This document shows positions 1 to 11,068 of a DNA stretch of 64,000 nucleotides, piece by piece. The notes under the pieces were generated by a model that was not told the DNA's origin, ran no database searches, and worked only from the letters and a program-made list of their open reading frames with translations. The translations under genes were made by a program, and so were the position numbers. The DNA comes from Rotaria macrura (taxonomy: Eukaryota; Rotifera; Eurotatoria; Philodinida; Philodinidae), in the NCBI GenBank assembly GCA_900239685.1, contig OENT01000826.1, positions 1 to 64,000 of the forward strand, read 5' to 3'. Positions within the stretch are counted from its first letter, which is position 1, and every line of letters starts with the position of its first letter.

Positions 1-634
1 TACCTTGATTGAAGACTCAGGAAAGTCTCAAAACGCTGGTATTTAACACGTGTGCTGTTCTTACACATATCGTTTTCGGTTTGCCAAAGTCTAAAAATCT
101 GATTTTCAGGTCTTCGGAGTTGAAATTCTCACTTTTGCGACAAAAACGATGTTGAAGAGAATTTTATAATGTTTTACTAGAGTTTTATTTGTTCCCAGGG
201 GATCTGCTGGTGTTGTTTTAGGCTTGTTAAAAAGGAAGTAAAAGCTGGCTTCGAAATTCGGAGACTTTGCTTAGTAATTCTGAGTATTTAGCGCTGCTTG
301 GGAAACGGCAAGATGAGTTTTCGGAAGCTTAGAAGAAACCGTCAGATCTGAGCCGTGTTCTCTCCGGATGGGAAAATTGCTTTTTCCGTTATCGGTATCC
401 GGTCCGGACGCGGTCGGATCTGGGCCGTATTCGATCCGGGTTGGAAACGGTGTTTTCCGACGACGGATCCCGTATAGGAAACGGGAACCGTATCCGTGGA
501 TACGCTCCGGTGCCCGGAATCGCCGGAAGTAAGCCGGATCCGGAAGCCGGAACCGATTTCGGAAACCCGTTTCCGGAATTCGTGGGAATAACACGGGATC
601 CGGCCGGTTCCCGCCGTACGTCTCGGACCTGGGT
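1..634. repeat. Interspersed repeat, copy 1 (truncated by window edge)
   Basis: This stretch is closely repeated, in the same orientation, at 10446-11068. The first 300 bases are AT-rich. From about 330 the sequence turns strikingly GC-rich, with recurring CCGGA and CCGGAA words. It ends in GACCTGGGTT, which resembles the termini of several elements in this window. Open frames of about 80-125 codons occur in the GC-rich half in several registers on both strands. They are a by-product of few stop codons, because the two copies differ by a short deletion that would break them. The element class is not recognised. Confidence 0.85.
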
Positions 635-638
635 TCAA

Positions 639-1053
639 CCCAGGTCAAAGAAAACGACCGTAAATGGTATAAAACGGTGAAAAACGGCGCTATTACGGTG
701 CGTCATCCGTCCGCTCGTTTTATGATCGGCCGTTTAGTGCAGTAAACGATCATCGTTTTTACAAGAAACGGTCATCGTTTTTCGCCGTAGGTTAGCCGTA
801 AAACGGTACTCCGAAAGTAATGCGAGAAGCAATATTGTATAATAGTGCACGATATTGTATGGATGTCATTTTTCGGAATACCGTTTTACAGCTAACATAC
901 GGCGAAAAACGATGACCGTTTCTTGTAAAAACGATGATCGTTTACTGCACTAAACGGTCGATCATGAAACGGGCTGACGGATTACGCCCCGTAATAGCAC
1001 CGTCTTTCGCCGTTTAAGACGCCGTTATGAACATCCGGAATGATCGACCTGGG
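639..1053. mobile_element. Foldback/MITE-like element with CCCAGGTC ends
   Basis: The two halves are inverted copies of each other: about 639-822 pairs with about 872-1053 around a short spacer. The ends read CCCAGGTCAAAG and, on the other strand, CCCAGGTCGATC. There is no coding capacity. It abuts the end of the preceding repeat, so positions 626-646 form a perfect palindrome in which two ACCCAGGTC-type ends meet head to head. It is most simply a non-autonomous DNA transposon derivative; the superfamily is not clear because no convincing target duplication is seen. Confidence 0.75.
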
Positions 1054-2385
1054 AAATGGTTAGGATGCTCGGCAAATAGATTTTTCGTAATGTACAAAAT
1101 TATATAGCTCGAGATTCATAGAATCTTTACCACTTGCACTAATAGCAAAGTCTGGCGAAAAACAAGAATTTGATTTTCTACGATTTTCTAAGGTCATCGT
1201 TGATAGTTCGCGAGAGTTTTTAAAGGTATCATAGAGTGATTTTTAATTTGAACTTAATACTAATATGGCATTGAAACGTTTCTCTTTTTTTGTCATATTA
1301 CAGTACCCTATATCGCGGAAACTTTACGATACTTTGTTTGAAAGAACAGTGCATCATTTTGCACTTTGTTCGTACAAATGTACAGTGTTGGAATCTTTGT
1401 GTCAGATTTTTATCAGAAACATTGCCTATTACTGTAAATTCTTGCTGTTAAAAATACAGTTTGGGTGACTTTCTTCGATTCGATTGGTATAGACGCAGTG
1501 TGGTGTATTATTTATTCAATATAGCGTCGTCTAGCGAAACAATATCGAATAGAGTAAATTAACGAAATCATTGGCGAAATCAATCACTAGACGTGCTCGC
1601 AATGCTCTCTTTCTTTCTCTGTTCGTGCTATGTTCATTTGTCTCTGTTCAGAAAGAACGTCTACAATGTAGACGTGTGAATAGTAGATGTACCAAGAATA
1701 ATTTAACAGTCCAGAACCCTTACTCAGTCTCGAGCGCTCGCTGTTCTTCACACTGCTGACAAAAACAGAGTGTACACAAAACATTGTGTCTACAAAATTA
1801 ACACTTTGCATTTCATCGTAAAAACGGTTTTCATATGTGTTAATTCTAATCCCATGTGTTCGATTACGGTCAAACTACGATACAGTTAGACGCAACTGTG
1901 ATAAAAAAATAGCAGTAATTCGCATTTGCCACGCAGTTACGCTGCTAGTACGCCGAAATTAATATAAGAGATGACATATACGTGAGATTTCTATTTTATA
2001 TTCTATAGTGAAAAATATTTTTCACTATAGAATATAAAACACTTACAATTAGGCAATTAAAAATTTTTATAAAAAATTGAAGACAAAAGTTTATTTGAAT
2101 GTAACAAGAACATTGTAAAAAACATTAAAAAAATCATTAATAAAAGTGCAAAACTATTAATAAAAAATCATTAAGGAATTAATGAAAAATGATAAATACA
2201 AAAAATTAAAAATTAGTGTAAAATTAAAAGGTAAACAAAATTTTAAAATTTTTAAAAGTGAGTAAGATCAAAAATGGATTTCTAGAATAGTCAAAACATT
2301 TCAATCTACAAAAACGTTTTGGATTAAACATTCTACTTTTTATTGTAGAATGGGTTTGAACCAAATAAATCCAAATTGCCATGCT
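1054..2385. other. Non-coding stretch
   Basis: No gene is recognised here. Short open frames lack splice context or family resemblance. The only clear structure is the 46-bp palindrome at 1994-2039, listed separately. Confidence 0.5.
1994..2039. repeat. Perfect 46-bp palindrome
   Basis: The left half (1994-2016) is the exact reverse complement of the right half (2017-2039), with no spacer. The arm reads TTTTATATTCTATAGTG followed by AAAAAT. It lies in AT-rich non-coding DNA. It could be the collapsed remnant of a foldback element or a cruciform-forming site. Confidence 0.9.
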
Positions 2386-2473
2386 AAGACCTCGTCTACA
2401 CTGCACAATTTAATTCTGTATTAAGAAAAGAGATTGGCCTTGTCTACACTATAGAAAAGTTAATGCTGAATTA

Positions 2474-3330
2474 AGGCCCCACCCCTCACAATCACGTTGC
2501 CACTATGGACCATAGGTTTAAGCTCAAACTTTGAGGGATGGATGGGCTTAGTGAGAAACGCTTATGATAAAATTTTTAGCCTCATAAACCTTACTAAACT
2601 AGACTTACGGTTTGTTTTATAGCGTCCACGAGAATTGTTATAACTTCCTCATTATGAGAGCTATTGAGGTCTGATCGGTCTTATATTAAAGCTAGTCTCC
2701 AGCCGCAACTTTTCATCGGATTGAATTTTGAAATTTCTTCTGTTAATTTTTATAAGCATTTTTTTCCGTATGACTGCAAATTAGGTATAAAAACGCACTA
2801 ATTCGGACTTTTCTCAGTCCACGAATCAAATATCGAAAATCAGGACGATGAAAAGTTAGCTCTAACTGAGACCTTTAAAATAATAAAAACATCGGGGAAA
2901 GCTAGATCCGAACCGGAGTATAGCAATTTTCCTGCTTCAAACCCATGTTTTGAGAAAAGCGCTGAAGCAGTTTTAGAAGTCAATTTTTCATGCAACGTTT
3001 AAAAACTAATTTTTAAATGGAATATTTCTAATATATTGCATTAGAATTCGTTTTTGCGGTGTCTATCAATTCATATCTTGTAGGTTTGAAGGAAACACCC
3101 CTAAATTAACCACGAAAAATTTCCTCAAAATTCCAAAATATCGAAAAATATGACAGTAGGGACGAGAGTATTTCTTCCATAAGTCTGTCAAAGCTTAACC
3201 ATTTTTCAAAAACCTATATATATATTCTGAAAGAGGAGATCATGGGGCATCTGTCGGAAATAAAAAGTCAAGTTCCACTTCTTTTTAGAAAAATCGGATT
3301 TTCTGAGGGGGGGTGGAGGGCTTAAGGCAT
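2474..3330. repeat. Possible element bounded by CTTAAG-C-rich ends
   Basis: The left part holds TTAAGGCCCCACCCC (about 2473) and the right part GGGGTGGAGGGCTTAAGGC (about 3310), which are imperfect inverted matches. A similar pair occurs at about 8632 and 11147. The interior shows no protein-coding signal. This is a tentative repeat-family call from end similarity only. Confidence 0.35.
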
Positions 3331-3627
3331 GTGATTGGTCGAAAAGTCAATTCAGATTTAATGCACTTTTCAGGGATGCATTAAAATTAATGTACCAATC
3401 GAGAAAGAACTTGATCAGCTAATTAGAAGAATGAATGTGCCTCGATAAAGTCGCCTTTTATCATCGATAGATCGATCTATTCAACGTGATAAATGAACTA
3501 TAGAAAGACAGAGGCGACGATTTTTCGTGACCACGTGCTAGAATTGTTCATTTTCACAACATCATAGTGGCCATTTCTCAGTTCTGATCGATGCATTATA
3601 CTTATAAACATAGACACACATTCATTT

Positions 3628-4485
3628 AGACCCCATCCACAGTGTGGACTCCACACTACAGAAATAATACGGTATTAAATTTATGTGTGTCTTCACTTGA
3701 AAATTAATGCATCAATCAGAATCCAGGACTTCAAGATGAAGTGTCGCTTTACAGTGTTCAATAGTGGAGGAGCCGCCAATAGAAAAGAAAGATATTTTAA
3801 TTGGTATCTTCAATTGGATTCTCATTGATGCATTAACTTTGGCCTTGTCTACACTAGAAAAATAATGCGGCATTAATTTCGAATTAAATGTATGTGCGTC
3901 TACATCTATACGTTTAATGCATCAATCAGAACTGAGAAGTGGCCACTATGATGTTGTCAGAATGAACAATTCTAGCACGTGGTCACGAAAATCGTCGCCT
4001 CTGTCGTTCTATGGTTCATTCATCGCTTCGAAAGACAGAGGCGATGATTTTTCGTGTCCACGTGCTAGAATCGTTCATTTTCACAACATCATAGCGGCCA
4101 TTTCTCAGTTCTGATCGATGCATTATACTTATAAACGTAGACCCACATTCATTTAATTCGAAATTAATGCCGCATTATTTTTCTAGTGTAGACAAGGCCT
4201 TAATTCGAAATTAATACCGAGTTATTTTCTTAGAGTAGACAAGGCCATTGGCTGAAAAGTACACTTTTCAAAACCGTATTAAAGTTAATGTACCAATGAG
4301 AATCAAATTGAAGGTATCAATTAAAATATCTTCTTTTCCATCGGCGGCTTCTCCATTATTGAATAGTGTAAAGCGACACATTCATCTTGAAGTCCTGGGT
4401 TCTGATTGATGCATTAACTTTCACGTGAAGACACACGTAAATTTCATACAGGCTTACTTTTGTAGTGTAGACCGGGTCTAATAAA
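3628..4485. repeat. Outer inverted repeat enclosing the 3841-4199 MITE
   Basis: Positions about 3628-3840 are matched in inverted orientation by about 4248-4485. Both arms share, for example, ATTAATGCATCAATCAGAA and CAGGACTTCAAGATGAA. The outer ends (near 3633 and 4480) carry a degenerate GTCTACACTAC motif related to the inner element's terminus. The arrangement is that of one foldback element inserted into, or duplicated within, a related one. Confidence 0.75.
3841..4199. mobile_element. Foldback MITE with GGCCTTGTCTACACT ends
   Basis: The left end GGCCTTGTCTACACTAGAAA and the right end are exact reverse complements over at least 25 bases. The inverted similarity continues inwards almost to the centre near 4020, so the element is essentially a long hairpin. 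There is no coding capacity. A partial extra copy of its right arm lies just upstream at about 3476-3625 in direct orientation, and an extra copy of the terminus follows at about 4200-4247. Confidence 0.85.
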
Positions 4486-4766
4486 TAAAGATGAATTGCT
4501 GATAATTGGTCAATTACAATTACAATGAATCGTACGGTGCGATCAGTGCGACACAGTTATGATGGTCTGCGACACAGTAACCATAGTTTCTTATAGAGGT
4601 TTTCCACCGCGATCAATGCGGTGCAGTTAAGCGTAACTGTGACACAATATTGACTCTGCGCGTAATTGTGACACAGTTGATAAAAAAGAGTCGACATGGG
4701 GTATCAGTTGATATGAAAATCTTACTTTGTATGATAGGACCTCTGTTCTTCATTTTTACTATCATC

Positions 4767-5021
4767 TACCCAGGTCAATCAAAACGGATATCCGTTAAGG
4801 ACTGTTGAGTGGACACAGTTATACGGACCGTAACATCATTAAAATAGGGCCGTATACGGCCGTATTTTCACAGTATACGATCCTTTATTACTGTGCCCAG
4901 AAATAGTACCGTATACGGAGCCGTATACTGTGAAAATACGGCCGTACACGGCCCTATTTTAATGATGTTACGGTCCGTATAATTGCGGGCACTCAACGGT
5001 CTGTATCGTTCGATCTGGGTA
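4767..5021. mobile_element. Foldback MITE with TACCCAGRTC ends
   Basis: The ends read TACCCAGGTCAA and, on the other strand, TACCCAGATCGAA. The inverted similarity covers almost the full length, including GTAACATCATTAAAATAGGG in both arms and repeated CGTATACGG words near the centre. The termini match those of the element at 639-1053. A TA dinucleotide flanks both CCCAG ends and may be a TA target duplication, though this is weak evidence. Confidence 0.8.
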
Positions 5022-6158
5022 CTGTTAATTTTTCTATTTCTTCCTTATTTAGAGTATTCACCATTTATTTAATTCCTCTTTTAACATGAAGCGAATAGAT
5101 TGTTCAACAAGTATAAAAATAAATTTCGATATATACACTTTGACACACTTTGCTTACAAAAGTAAAGTGCACCGATACGTTTTGTTCAATAAACCAAAGT
5201 GCACGAAACCATTTCGTTTTTTATTTCCATTCGGAACGCTGGTCTACATTCAGTGCCATTAACATTAAGTGTCCCAAGCAGAGGGAAAATACCGAACGTA
5301 CACTTGCGAATTTCGAAAAGTACTGTGATTGATACTTTATCAAAAAAAGCAATGCACCTACTGATACTTTGCACGATACAAGCATACTTTGTTTAATCTG
5401 TATTCCATTATTTAACAGCTGTTCGTCTTTCACTTGTTCAATGTATTTCACTTCGAGATATAAGCTGCAAACGTTTTTGTCTTAGTTTAATTGAGTTCAT
5501 GATTAAAATTTGTATTTCTCGTTTTAGATTTCAAGATATTCAATAATTATATCCTTCTATTGTTCATGTTGAATAATTATTTCTTATACTTAATCAGTGT
5601 TCATACAGCGTATCAACTTATCCTTTTTATATTTATAGAATACTATTGAAAGATACTTTGTCAATAGTAATGAAGTACTCATTTGTACTCTGTATTAGAT
5701 TTGTGTTAAAACCGCTGAGGATATCTATATACTCTGAACGAATATTTTAGGTTGCCATAGATATATATATATATATATATATGCAAAAAAACAGGAACTC
5801 AATCAGTTCAACATGTCTAAAGTAGGGTTTTACTCATCATAATTTTATAGCTGATGTTTCTTGAGACTTCAAGAGCATGTGTGCTGCAATTTCTACCAAT
5901 ATGCCCGCTAATAAACGATTGCTTCAGAATGTGTAGCTTCTTGAGTTATATAATCAAACATACTTTTTTGAAATTGATTAAACTTTTTCAGATTAAATAT
6001 TTCCTTTACAGCCGGTTAATCTAGCTCATATAGCTAATTTACAAGTAAAATCACTCCACTCTATGCATTCTTTTGTTTGCATGATATAACTAACTTTTTT
6101 ACTAACAAATGTTTTTTTCTTCGCTCAAGCTATACCTATTTTCTTTCACTTTTTATAG
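5022..6158. other. Non-coding stretch with TA microsatellite
   Basis: No gene is recognised. A (TA)n run lies at about 5757-5782. Short open frames at 5150-5450 overlap one another on both strands and have no family resemblance. The pyrimidine-rich end (about 6135-6158, ending TTTTATAG) is the acceptor of the glutamine-rich exon that follows. Confidence 0.5.
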
Positions 6159-6381
6159 AATGTTGGCCCTAACAATGTACCGGCTGCGCCACCAATCGGT
6201 GGATTATTGCACCAACAAACTTCGCAACTGAATGCGCAGGTACACGCATTGCAGTTGCAGCTGCAACAACAACAACACCAACAACAGCTACAACAGCTGC
6301 AACAAGAACACCAACAGCAGCTACAACAGCTGCAACAAGAACACCAACAACAAGTGGAGGCGATTAGACTTCACATTTCAA
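6159..6381 (+). CDS. Isolated internal exon, glutamine-rich coiled coil
   Basis: An open stretch runs between a good splice acceptor (TTTTATAG, ending 6158) and a good donor (GTGAGT, starting 6382). It encodes about 74 residues starting NVGPNNVPAAPPIGGLL. A glutamine-rich helix follows, built from two near-identical 12-residue units (LQQLQQEHQQQ-type) in tandem. Leucines recur with heptad-like spacing, so a coiled coil is likely. No start or stop codon lies inside, and no convincing flanking exon was found. If spliced to an acceptor at 7217 it would add only eight codons before a stop. It may be a fragment of a larger gene or a pseudogene exon; no function is assigned. Confidence 0.45.
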
Positions 6382-8630
6382 GTGAGTAACTGTATTTTAT
6401 TCAGGCTTCAGATTATTCAGCTTTCTCTGTAAAAAGAAACAGAATGTGTACTTCCATCAAGCTTGAATTGAATCAGTAATGAATCATCTACCCCCGGATG
6501 TCTACACCCGTGGACACTGGCAAAATACCTATTAAAAGATATCGAAGCTAATTGATCCACCGTCATGTTTATGGTAGCTGTAGAGAACTTTGCAGCCTAT
6601 CGATTAATAAGAATAGTTACTTTCTAGCATTGATTTGTCTATCAAGACGATGATCTAAAAGATTAATAAATTCGAGAAAATTTTAAAAAGTTTTGAATTC
6701 TTTTTTATCTATAAGCATAATATGTCTCTGAAACATGTTGTATGATATAAATCCGTGAAAGTGTTAACAATTAAATGAGACGCGTTTCGAAAAATTTCCA
6801 AAAGCTTGTCCGACAAGCAGAGATGAGAAATTAAATGAACAGTAAAGCGAATATTCATACATACAGGTTGCAATGAAGTCAATCGTGTATATTATTATTT
6901 AACCATGTCTCGGTACAAGTAGAACGAACTATTAGTAGTTGACTCAAATGTCTTCATTGATAATATTATTACTTAGAGATAGACTAGAATTTTTTGAAAA
7001 ATCATTATCTGAATTGCATGTACTCATAAAAATATATCTTTATATCTCCAACTTTTCTTTTTCTCCATTGCTCAAATAAAAAGAAATATATATTTCGAAT
7101 ACAATACAGAATAAATTTAATAAAAGTAAACTAATTATTCCAATTAGTGCTAGTGGGAGAAGTCATTTTTCTTAGCTGGTGATATCACTTTTATTTGTAT
7201 AGTTTTCATTTTTCTAGTGGATCCTCAAGGTTGTGGATGTTGACGTAGGCATGGATGTGAATGTAGTCGCAGATGTGGACGTAGACATGGATGTGGACGT
7301 GGTCGCGGTCATAGCTAATGGTGTGTTGTAAGTCGTGGTCATGTTTAAAATTTTTGTTATTTGAATAATGTTCTCTAGTTTTTTGTACGGTGTTCTATCT
7401 CTTTTTTTGTAATATCTTAACAATACTAATAAATATTCGTTATTGTAAAGCTTTTTTCCCTATTTGCATGTACCAGCCATCGTTTTCCATTCGATTGAAT
7501 CATTTGAGAAATCGTTTTAGAGACTCAAACGATATCCGAAATTTTCTCTTGTATCTAGAAGTCGAACCAAATTTATCGACCAAAATTCAGATACTTATTG
7601 GGAGTTTCCTAAGTACCTGATTTAAAGTGATCCGCCATATGTTTACGTTAATCGATTGCGAAATCATCGATACTCCGTAGAGTCTAACACTGTCATGTAT
7701 GATAAATCAATCTCCCATTATTTCTCGACTTTCTTTTATTTCGTTCAATGGTATTTCTTCACTCTTTATCCCATCCAATCTTTTATTTAGCATGGGAATG
7801 GTGTCATTCAGTATAGATCGCGTTTGCCCTCCAGAGGAAAATTAACACCAATTTTAGATAGAATAAGTTTCTCCTTCATCACAAGTAAATACCGAAGATT
7901 AATTTGCCTTTTTTCGATATAATATTAATCAATTTAGTTAATGAAATTAAGTGCTGGTTTATCAGATATGAAAAATTAAGTGAAAAAAATGGCGACTCGA
8001 GTTTTTTCAATGAAATTGGTCATCAAAATTCGAGAAGAACAAAAATCAGTTAATTGCTGATTTGATAATAGAAGGAAATTTAGATGTTCTTTTGGTGTGT
8101 AGTTAAAGGACTTTGTCTGGTATTTCTTAGTTTATTATGCTGATTTTTTTACAGAACTTGGGAAAATATAGATATTCAATTATACTTGTTCAATATTTGA
8201 AACATTTACACAGACAAGTAACTAGAAATCTCGATTAAAAGTTGTTTTATATATTTGTAAACTTTTGATTAGTTGAAAATTTTGTTAAATTTGAAATGCT
8301 AATTGCTGCTGTTGCAATGGAGGATCTGATGAAATATCTTGTTCAATTTATTGAGCCATGAATACCTGAAAATATTTTATAATTAACAATCAAAAATACT
8401 TTTAATTTTCGTTTTGTTATTCTACTAGAGCTCATAATTTGAAGTACAAATGAAGAAAAAGATAAACGTTTAAATGTAAAGCGAATTCCATGTGACTCAG
8501 ATTTCGAAACGTATTTATATCGGTGAAGCACGAGTGCTGCAATAGTAATATCAAACAAATTAAAAGAATTTTTCCTGCGTTTTTTTGTTAAACAGATAGA
8601 GAAGGTAATTCAGTGGTACTGTGCGGCTTA
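6382..8630. other. Non-coding stretch with a short tandem repeat
   Basis: No gene is recognised. Positions about 7230-7310 contain a degenerate tandem array of GATGTGGACGTA-like units. It can be read as Val-Asp repeats on one strand and Thr/Ser repeats on the other. This is better explained as a simple repeat than as a gene. Confidence 0.5.
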
Positions 8631-9429
8631 AGGCCCCCTCCCCCTAGTTTTCATCTTCGCTTCTGCTCATCTAATCTTGCTGAAATTTTCATGGAAGACG
8701 TGTCCACTGCTATGTATCTCATAGTAAAAATTTCAGTCCAAAATATTTAGTCTGTGGCCATTTATTGCAGAATCATGGTGCAAAGTGGGGGTGTCCGCAT
8801 TCTCATATCTCTTCCCCATTACAAATATTGTCGAGTTCGGATTGGTTTTTAAATATAGTTATGACATGCCAATACAACTCAACAGAGGCCGAATATCCAA
8901 TTTTATTTGTCAAGTTTTTAATGGAACGATGAAGTGCAAAAATTGAGAATCTAATGCTGCTCTTCGTTAAAAGTTTCGATATTCGAAAATAAAGCTCATT
9001 TAATCATAAAGTTCGACTCTGCTAAATTGTAGTGGCAGATCATAGCTATACTTTAAAACCAACCCGAACTCTGTATCATAAAAAATGGTGGAGAAATTTT
9101 GGAAATACAAAAATGACACAGCAGAAAATTAAATGTTGAGAAAAACGCAAGATAAGTTTCCAGAATGATTTTCAAAGCTTATTTCAGAATGCAGTTTTCT
9201 AAATGAGTTTTTTATGTATTTGAAATTTCAAAGCCAATATACGAGCGACATATACAGTACGTAGTAATCACTCCGATATATCGACAAAGAGATTCAAAAC
9301 TCATCGGTAAAAAAGGGTTTGTCAAAGAAGCATTTCCTCATCGAGTAGGGTGCTCTGAAAAAAATGAGTTTTTCACAAGGAAAAAATTCTTGAAATCAAT
9401 AAGTTATAGTGTATTCGACAGTCGACATC
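8631..9429. other. Non-coding, possibly start of a large repeat element
   Basis: The sequence GGCTTAAGGCCCCCTCCCCC at 8631 has an imperfect inverted partner at about 11131-11147 (GGGGTTGGGGGCTTAAG). This raises the possibility that 8631-11147 is one unit with the GC-rich repeats nested inside. No coding sequence is seen. Confidence 0.3.
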
Positions 9430-9730
9430 ATGCTCTACCTAGGTCGTTCGTTCCGGAGCCCAGATCCGGCTGGAACCCGCAAGAAACAGGATATTTTCCG
9501 GCTTTTTCCTGCCGGTTCCGGTGTATTTCCAGCCGTAATTATCCGAACGAGGAACCTGGATATTCCCGCGACTTCCGAAAACCGGAAATTTCAAGGAAAT
9601 ACCTCGGATCAGCCAGGAACCTACTGGAACTATGGCAAGTTCCAACAGGATCCAATCAGAAAATACAATAATCCGATAAAGAAGCATCGGAAAACAGTCG
9701 GAATCCACCGTACTCCGACAAAATTATTTC
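9430..9730. repeat. GC-rich repeat segment beginning TACCTAGGTC
   Basis: This GC-rich, CCGG-containing stretch contrasts sharply with the AT-rich surroundings and starts with TACCTAGGTC. That start is close to the reverse complement of the end of the 10446-11068 repeat (GACCTGAGTA). The two may be opposite ends of one element spanning 9430-11070. Overlapping open frames of 89-109 codons on both strands are attributed to base composition. Confidence 0.45.
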
Positions 9731-9824
9731 TGCTTTGAAAATCAGGCCTCCCCTTGAAAAACAATTACATCGAATACTAATTTCTTATTTATATCATTCC
9801 TAGATACTCAAATCATCATTTTAC

Positions 9825-9852
9825 AAAAAAAGACCTTTAAAGGTCTTTTTTT
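9825..9852. repeat. Perfect 28-bp palindrome
   Basis: The sequence AAAAAAAGACCTTT is followed immediately by its exact reverse complement. It is a small hairpin in non-coding DNA, 90 bases before the large foldback at 9942-10344. Confidence 0.85.
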
Positions 9853-9941
9853 CTAAATCCTCTAATTTAAGGACAATGTCCATGACATGGATAGTTTACC
9901 ATATTTTCATGGGTTCGCGTGAAAATTTTATATGTGCTATT

Positions 9942-10344
9942 CTCTAAAAAATAACCGTTTCCCAGAAAACCAACGCAAAAGGGTTTGCGAGGCTCGGAAA
10001 CCCTTTTCTTACTCTCGGGAACTGTTTCAAGGGTTTTCGAGCTTTCGGAAACCCATTTTTTACCATCAGAAACTCTTAAAAGGTTTCCAATAGTAACAAA
10101 CTCGTAAACCGAAAATGGTTTCCGAGCCTCGCATACCCTTCCAAGCGTTTCCGAGCTTCGGGAACCATTTTCGGTTTACGAGTTTGTTACTATCGGAAAC
10201 CTTTTAAGAGTTTCTGATGGTAAGAAATGGGTTTCTGAGCTTTCGGAAACCCTTGAAACAGTTCCCGAGAGTAAGAAAAGGGTTTCCGAGCCTCGCAAAC
10301 CTTTTTTGCGTTGGTTTTCTGGGAAACGGTTATTTTTTACAGAG
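9942..10344. mobile_element. Long foldback (hairpin) element
   Basis: Two arms of about 190 bases (9942-10135 and 10150-10344) are inverted copies, starting from AAAAAATAACCGTTTCCC at both outer ends. Inside each arm a unit of the type GGGTTTCCGAGCCTCG recurs, so each arm is itself internally repetitive. There is no coding potential. It lies directly upstream of the second GC-rich repeat copy and may be an internal part of a larger 9430-11070 element. Confidence 0.8.
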
Positions 10345-10445
10345 TACTTAAAGTGTTATTGTTTTCAGGGCATTAATTTGCATTCCAAATTTCTTTGATA
10401 AAAATTTGAAATGATAGATCATTAAGAGACTTTAGAAGCGTCACT

Positions 10446-11068
10446 TACCTTGATTGAAGACTCAGGAAAGTCTCAAAACGCTGGTATTTAACACGTGTGC
10501 TGTTCTTACACATATCGTTTTCGGTTTGCCAAAGTCTAAAAATCTGATTTTCAGGTCTTCTGAGTTGAAATTCTCACTTTTGCGACAAAAACGATTTTGA
10601 GGAGAATTGTATAATGTTTTACTAGAATTTTATTTGTTCCCAGGGGATCTTCTGGTGTTGTTTTAGGCTTGTTAAAAAGGAAGTAAAAGCTGGCTTCGAA
10701 ATTCGGAGACTTTGCTTAGTAACTCTGAGTATTTAGCGCTGCTTGGGAAACGGCAAGATGAGTTTTCGGGAGCTTAGCAGAAACCGTCAGATCTGAGCCG
10801 TATTCTCTCCGGATGGGAAAATTGCTTTTTCCGTTATCGGTATCCGGTCCGGACGCGGTCGGATCTGGGCCGTATTCGATCCGGGCTTGGAGAAGGTGTT
10901 TTCCGTCGACGGATCGCGTGTAGGAAACGGGAACCATATCCGTGGATATGCTCCAGTGCCAAGATTTGGCGGGAAGTAAGCCAGAACCGCTTTCGGAAAC
11001 CCGCTTCCGGAATTCGTGGGAATAACACGGGATCCGGCCGGTTCCCGCCGTACGTCTTGGACCTGAGT
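10446..11068. repeat. Interspersed repeat, copy 2
   Basis: This is a direct copy of 1-634 with scattered substitutions and a short deletion in the GC-rich part (near 10978). It ends in GACCTGAGTA. The two copies flank 9.8 kb of repeat-rich DNA in the same orientation. Whether this reflects two independent insertions or terminal repeats of something larger cannot be decided here. Confidence 0.85.

Noticed and set aside
271..680. Overlapping open frames of 79-125 codons on both strands in the GC-rich repeat
   Set aside because: They are explained by GC-rich composition with few stops. The related copy at 10716-11079 does not preserve the same frames, and no family resemblance is seen.
9390..9738. 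Open frames of 89-109 codons in the GC-rich segment
   Set aside because: Same reason: several registers and both strands are open at once, inside a repeat.
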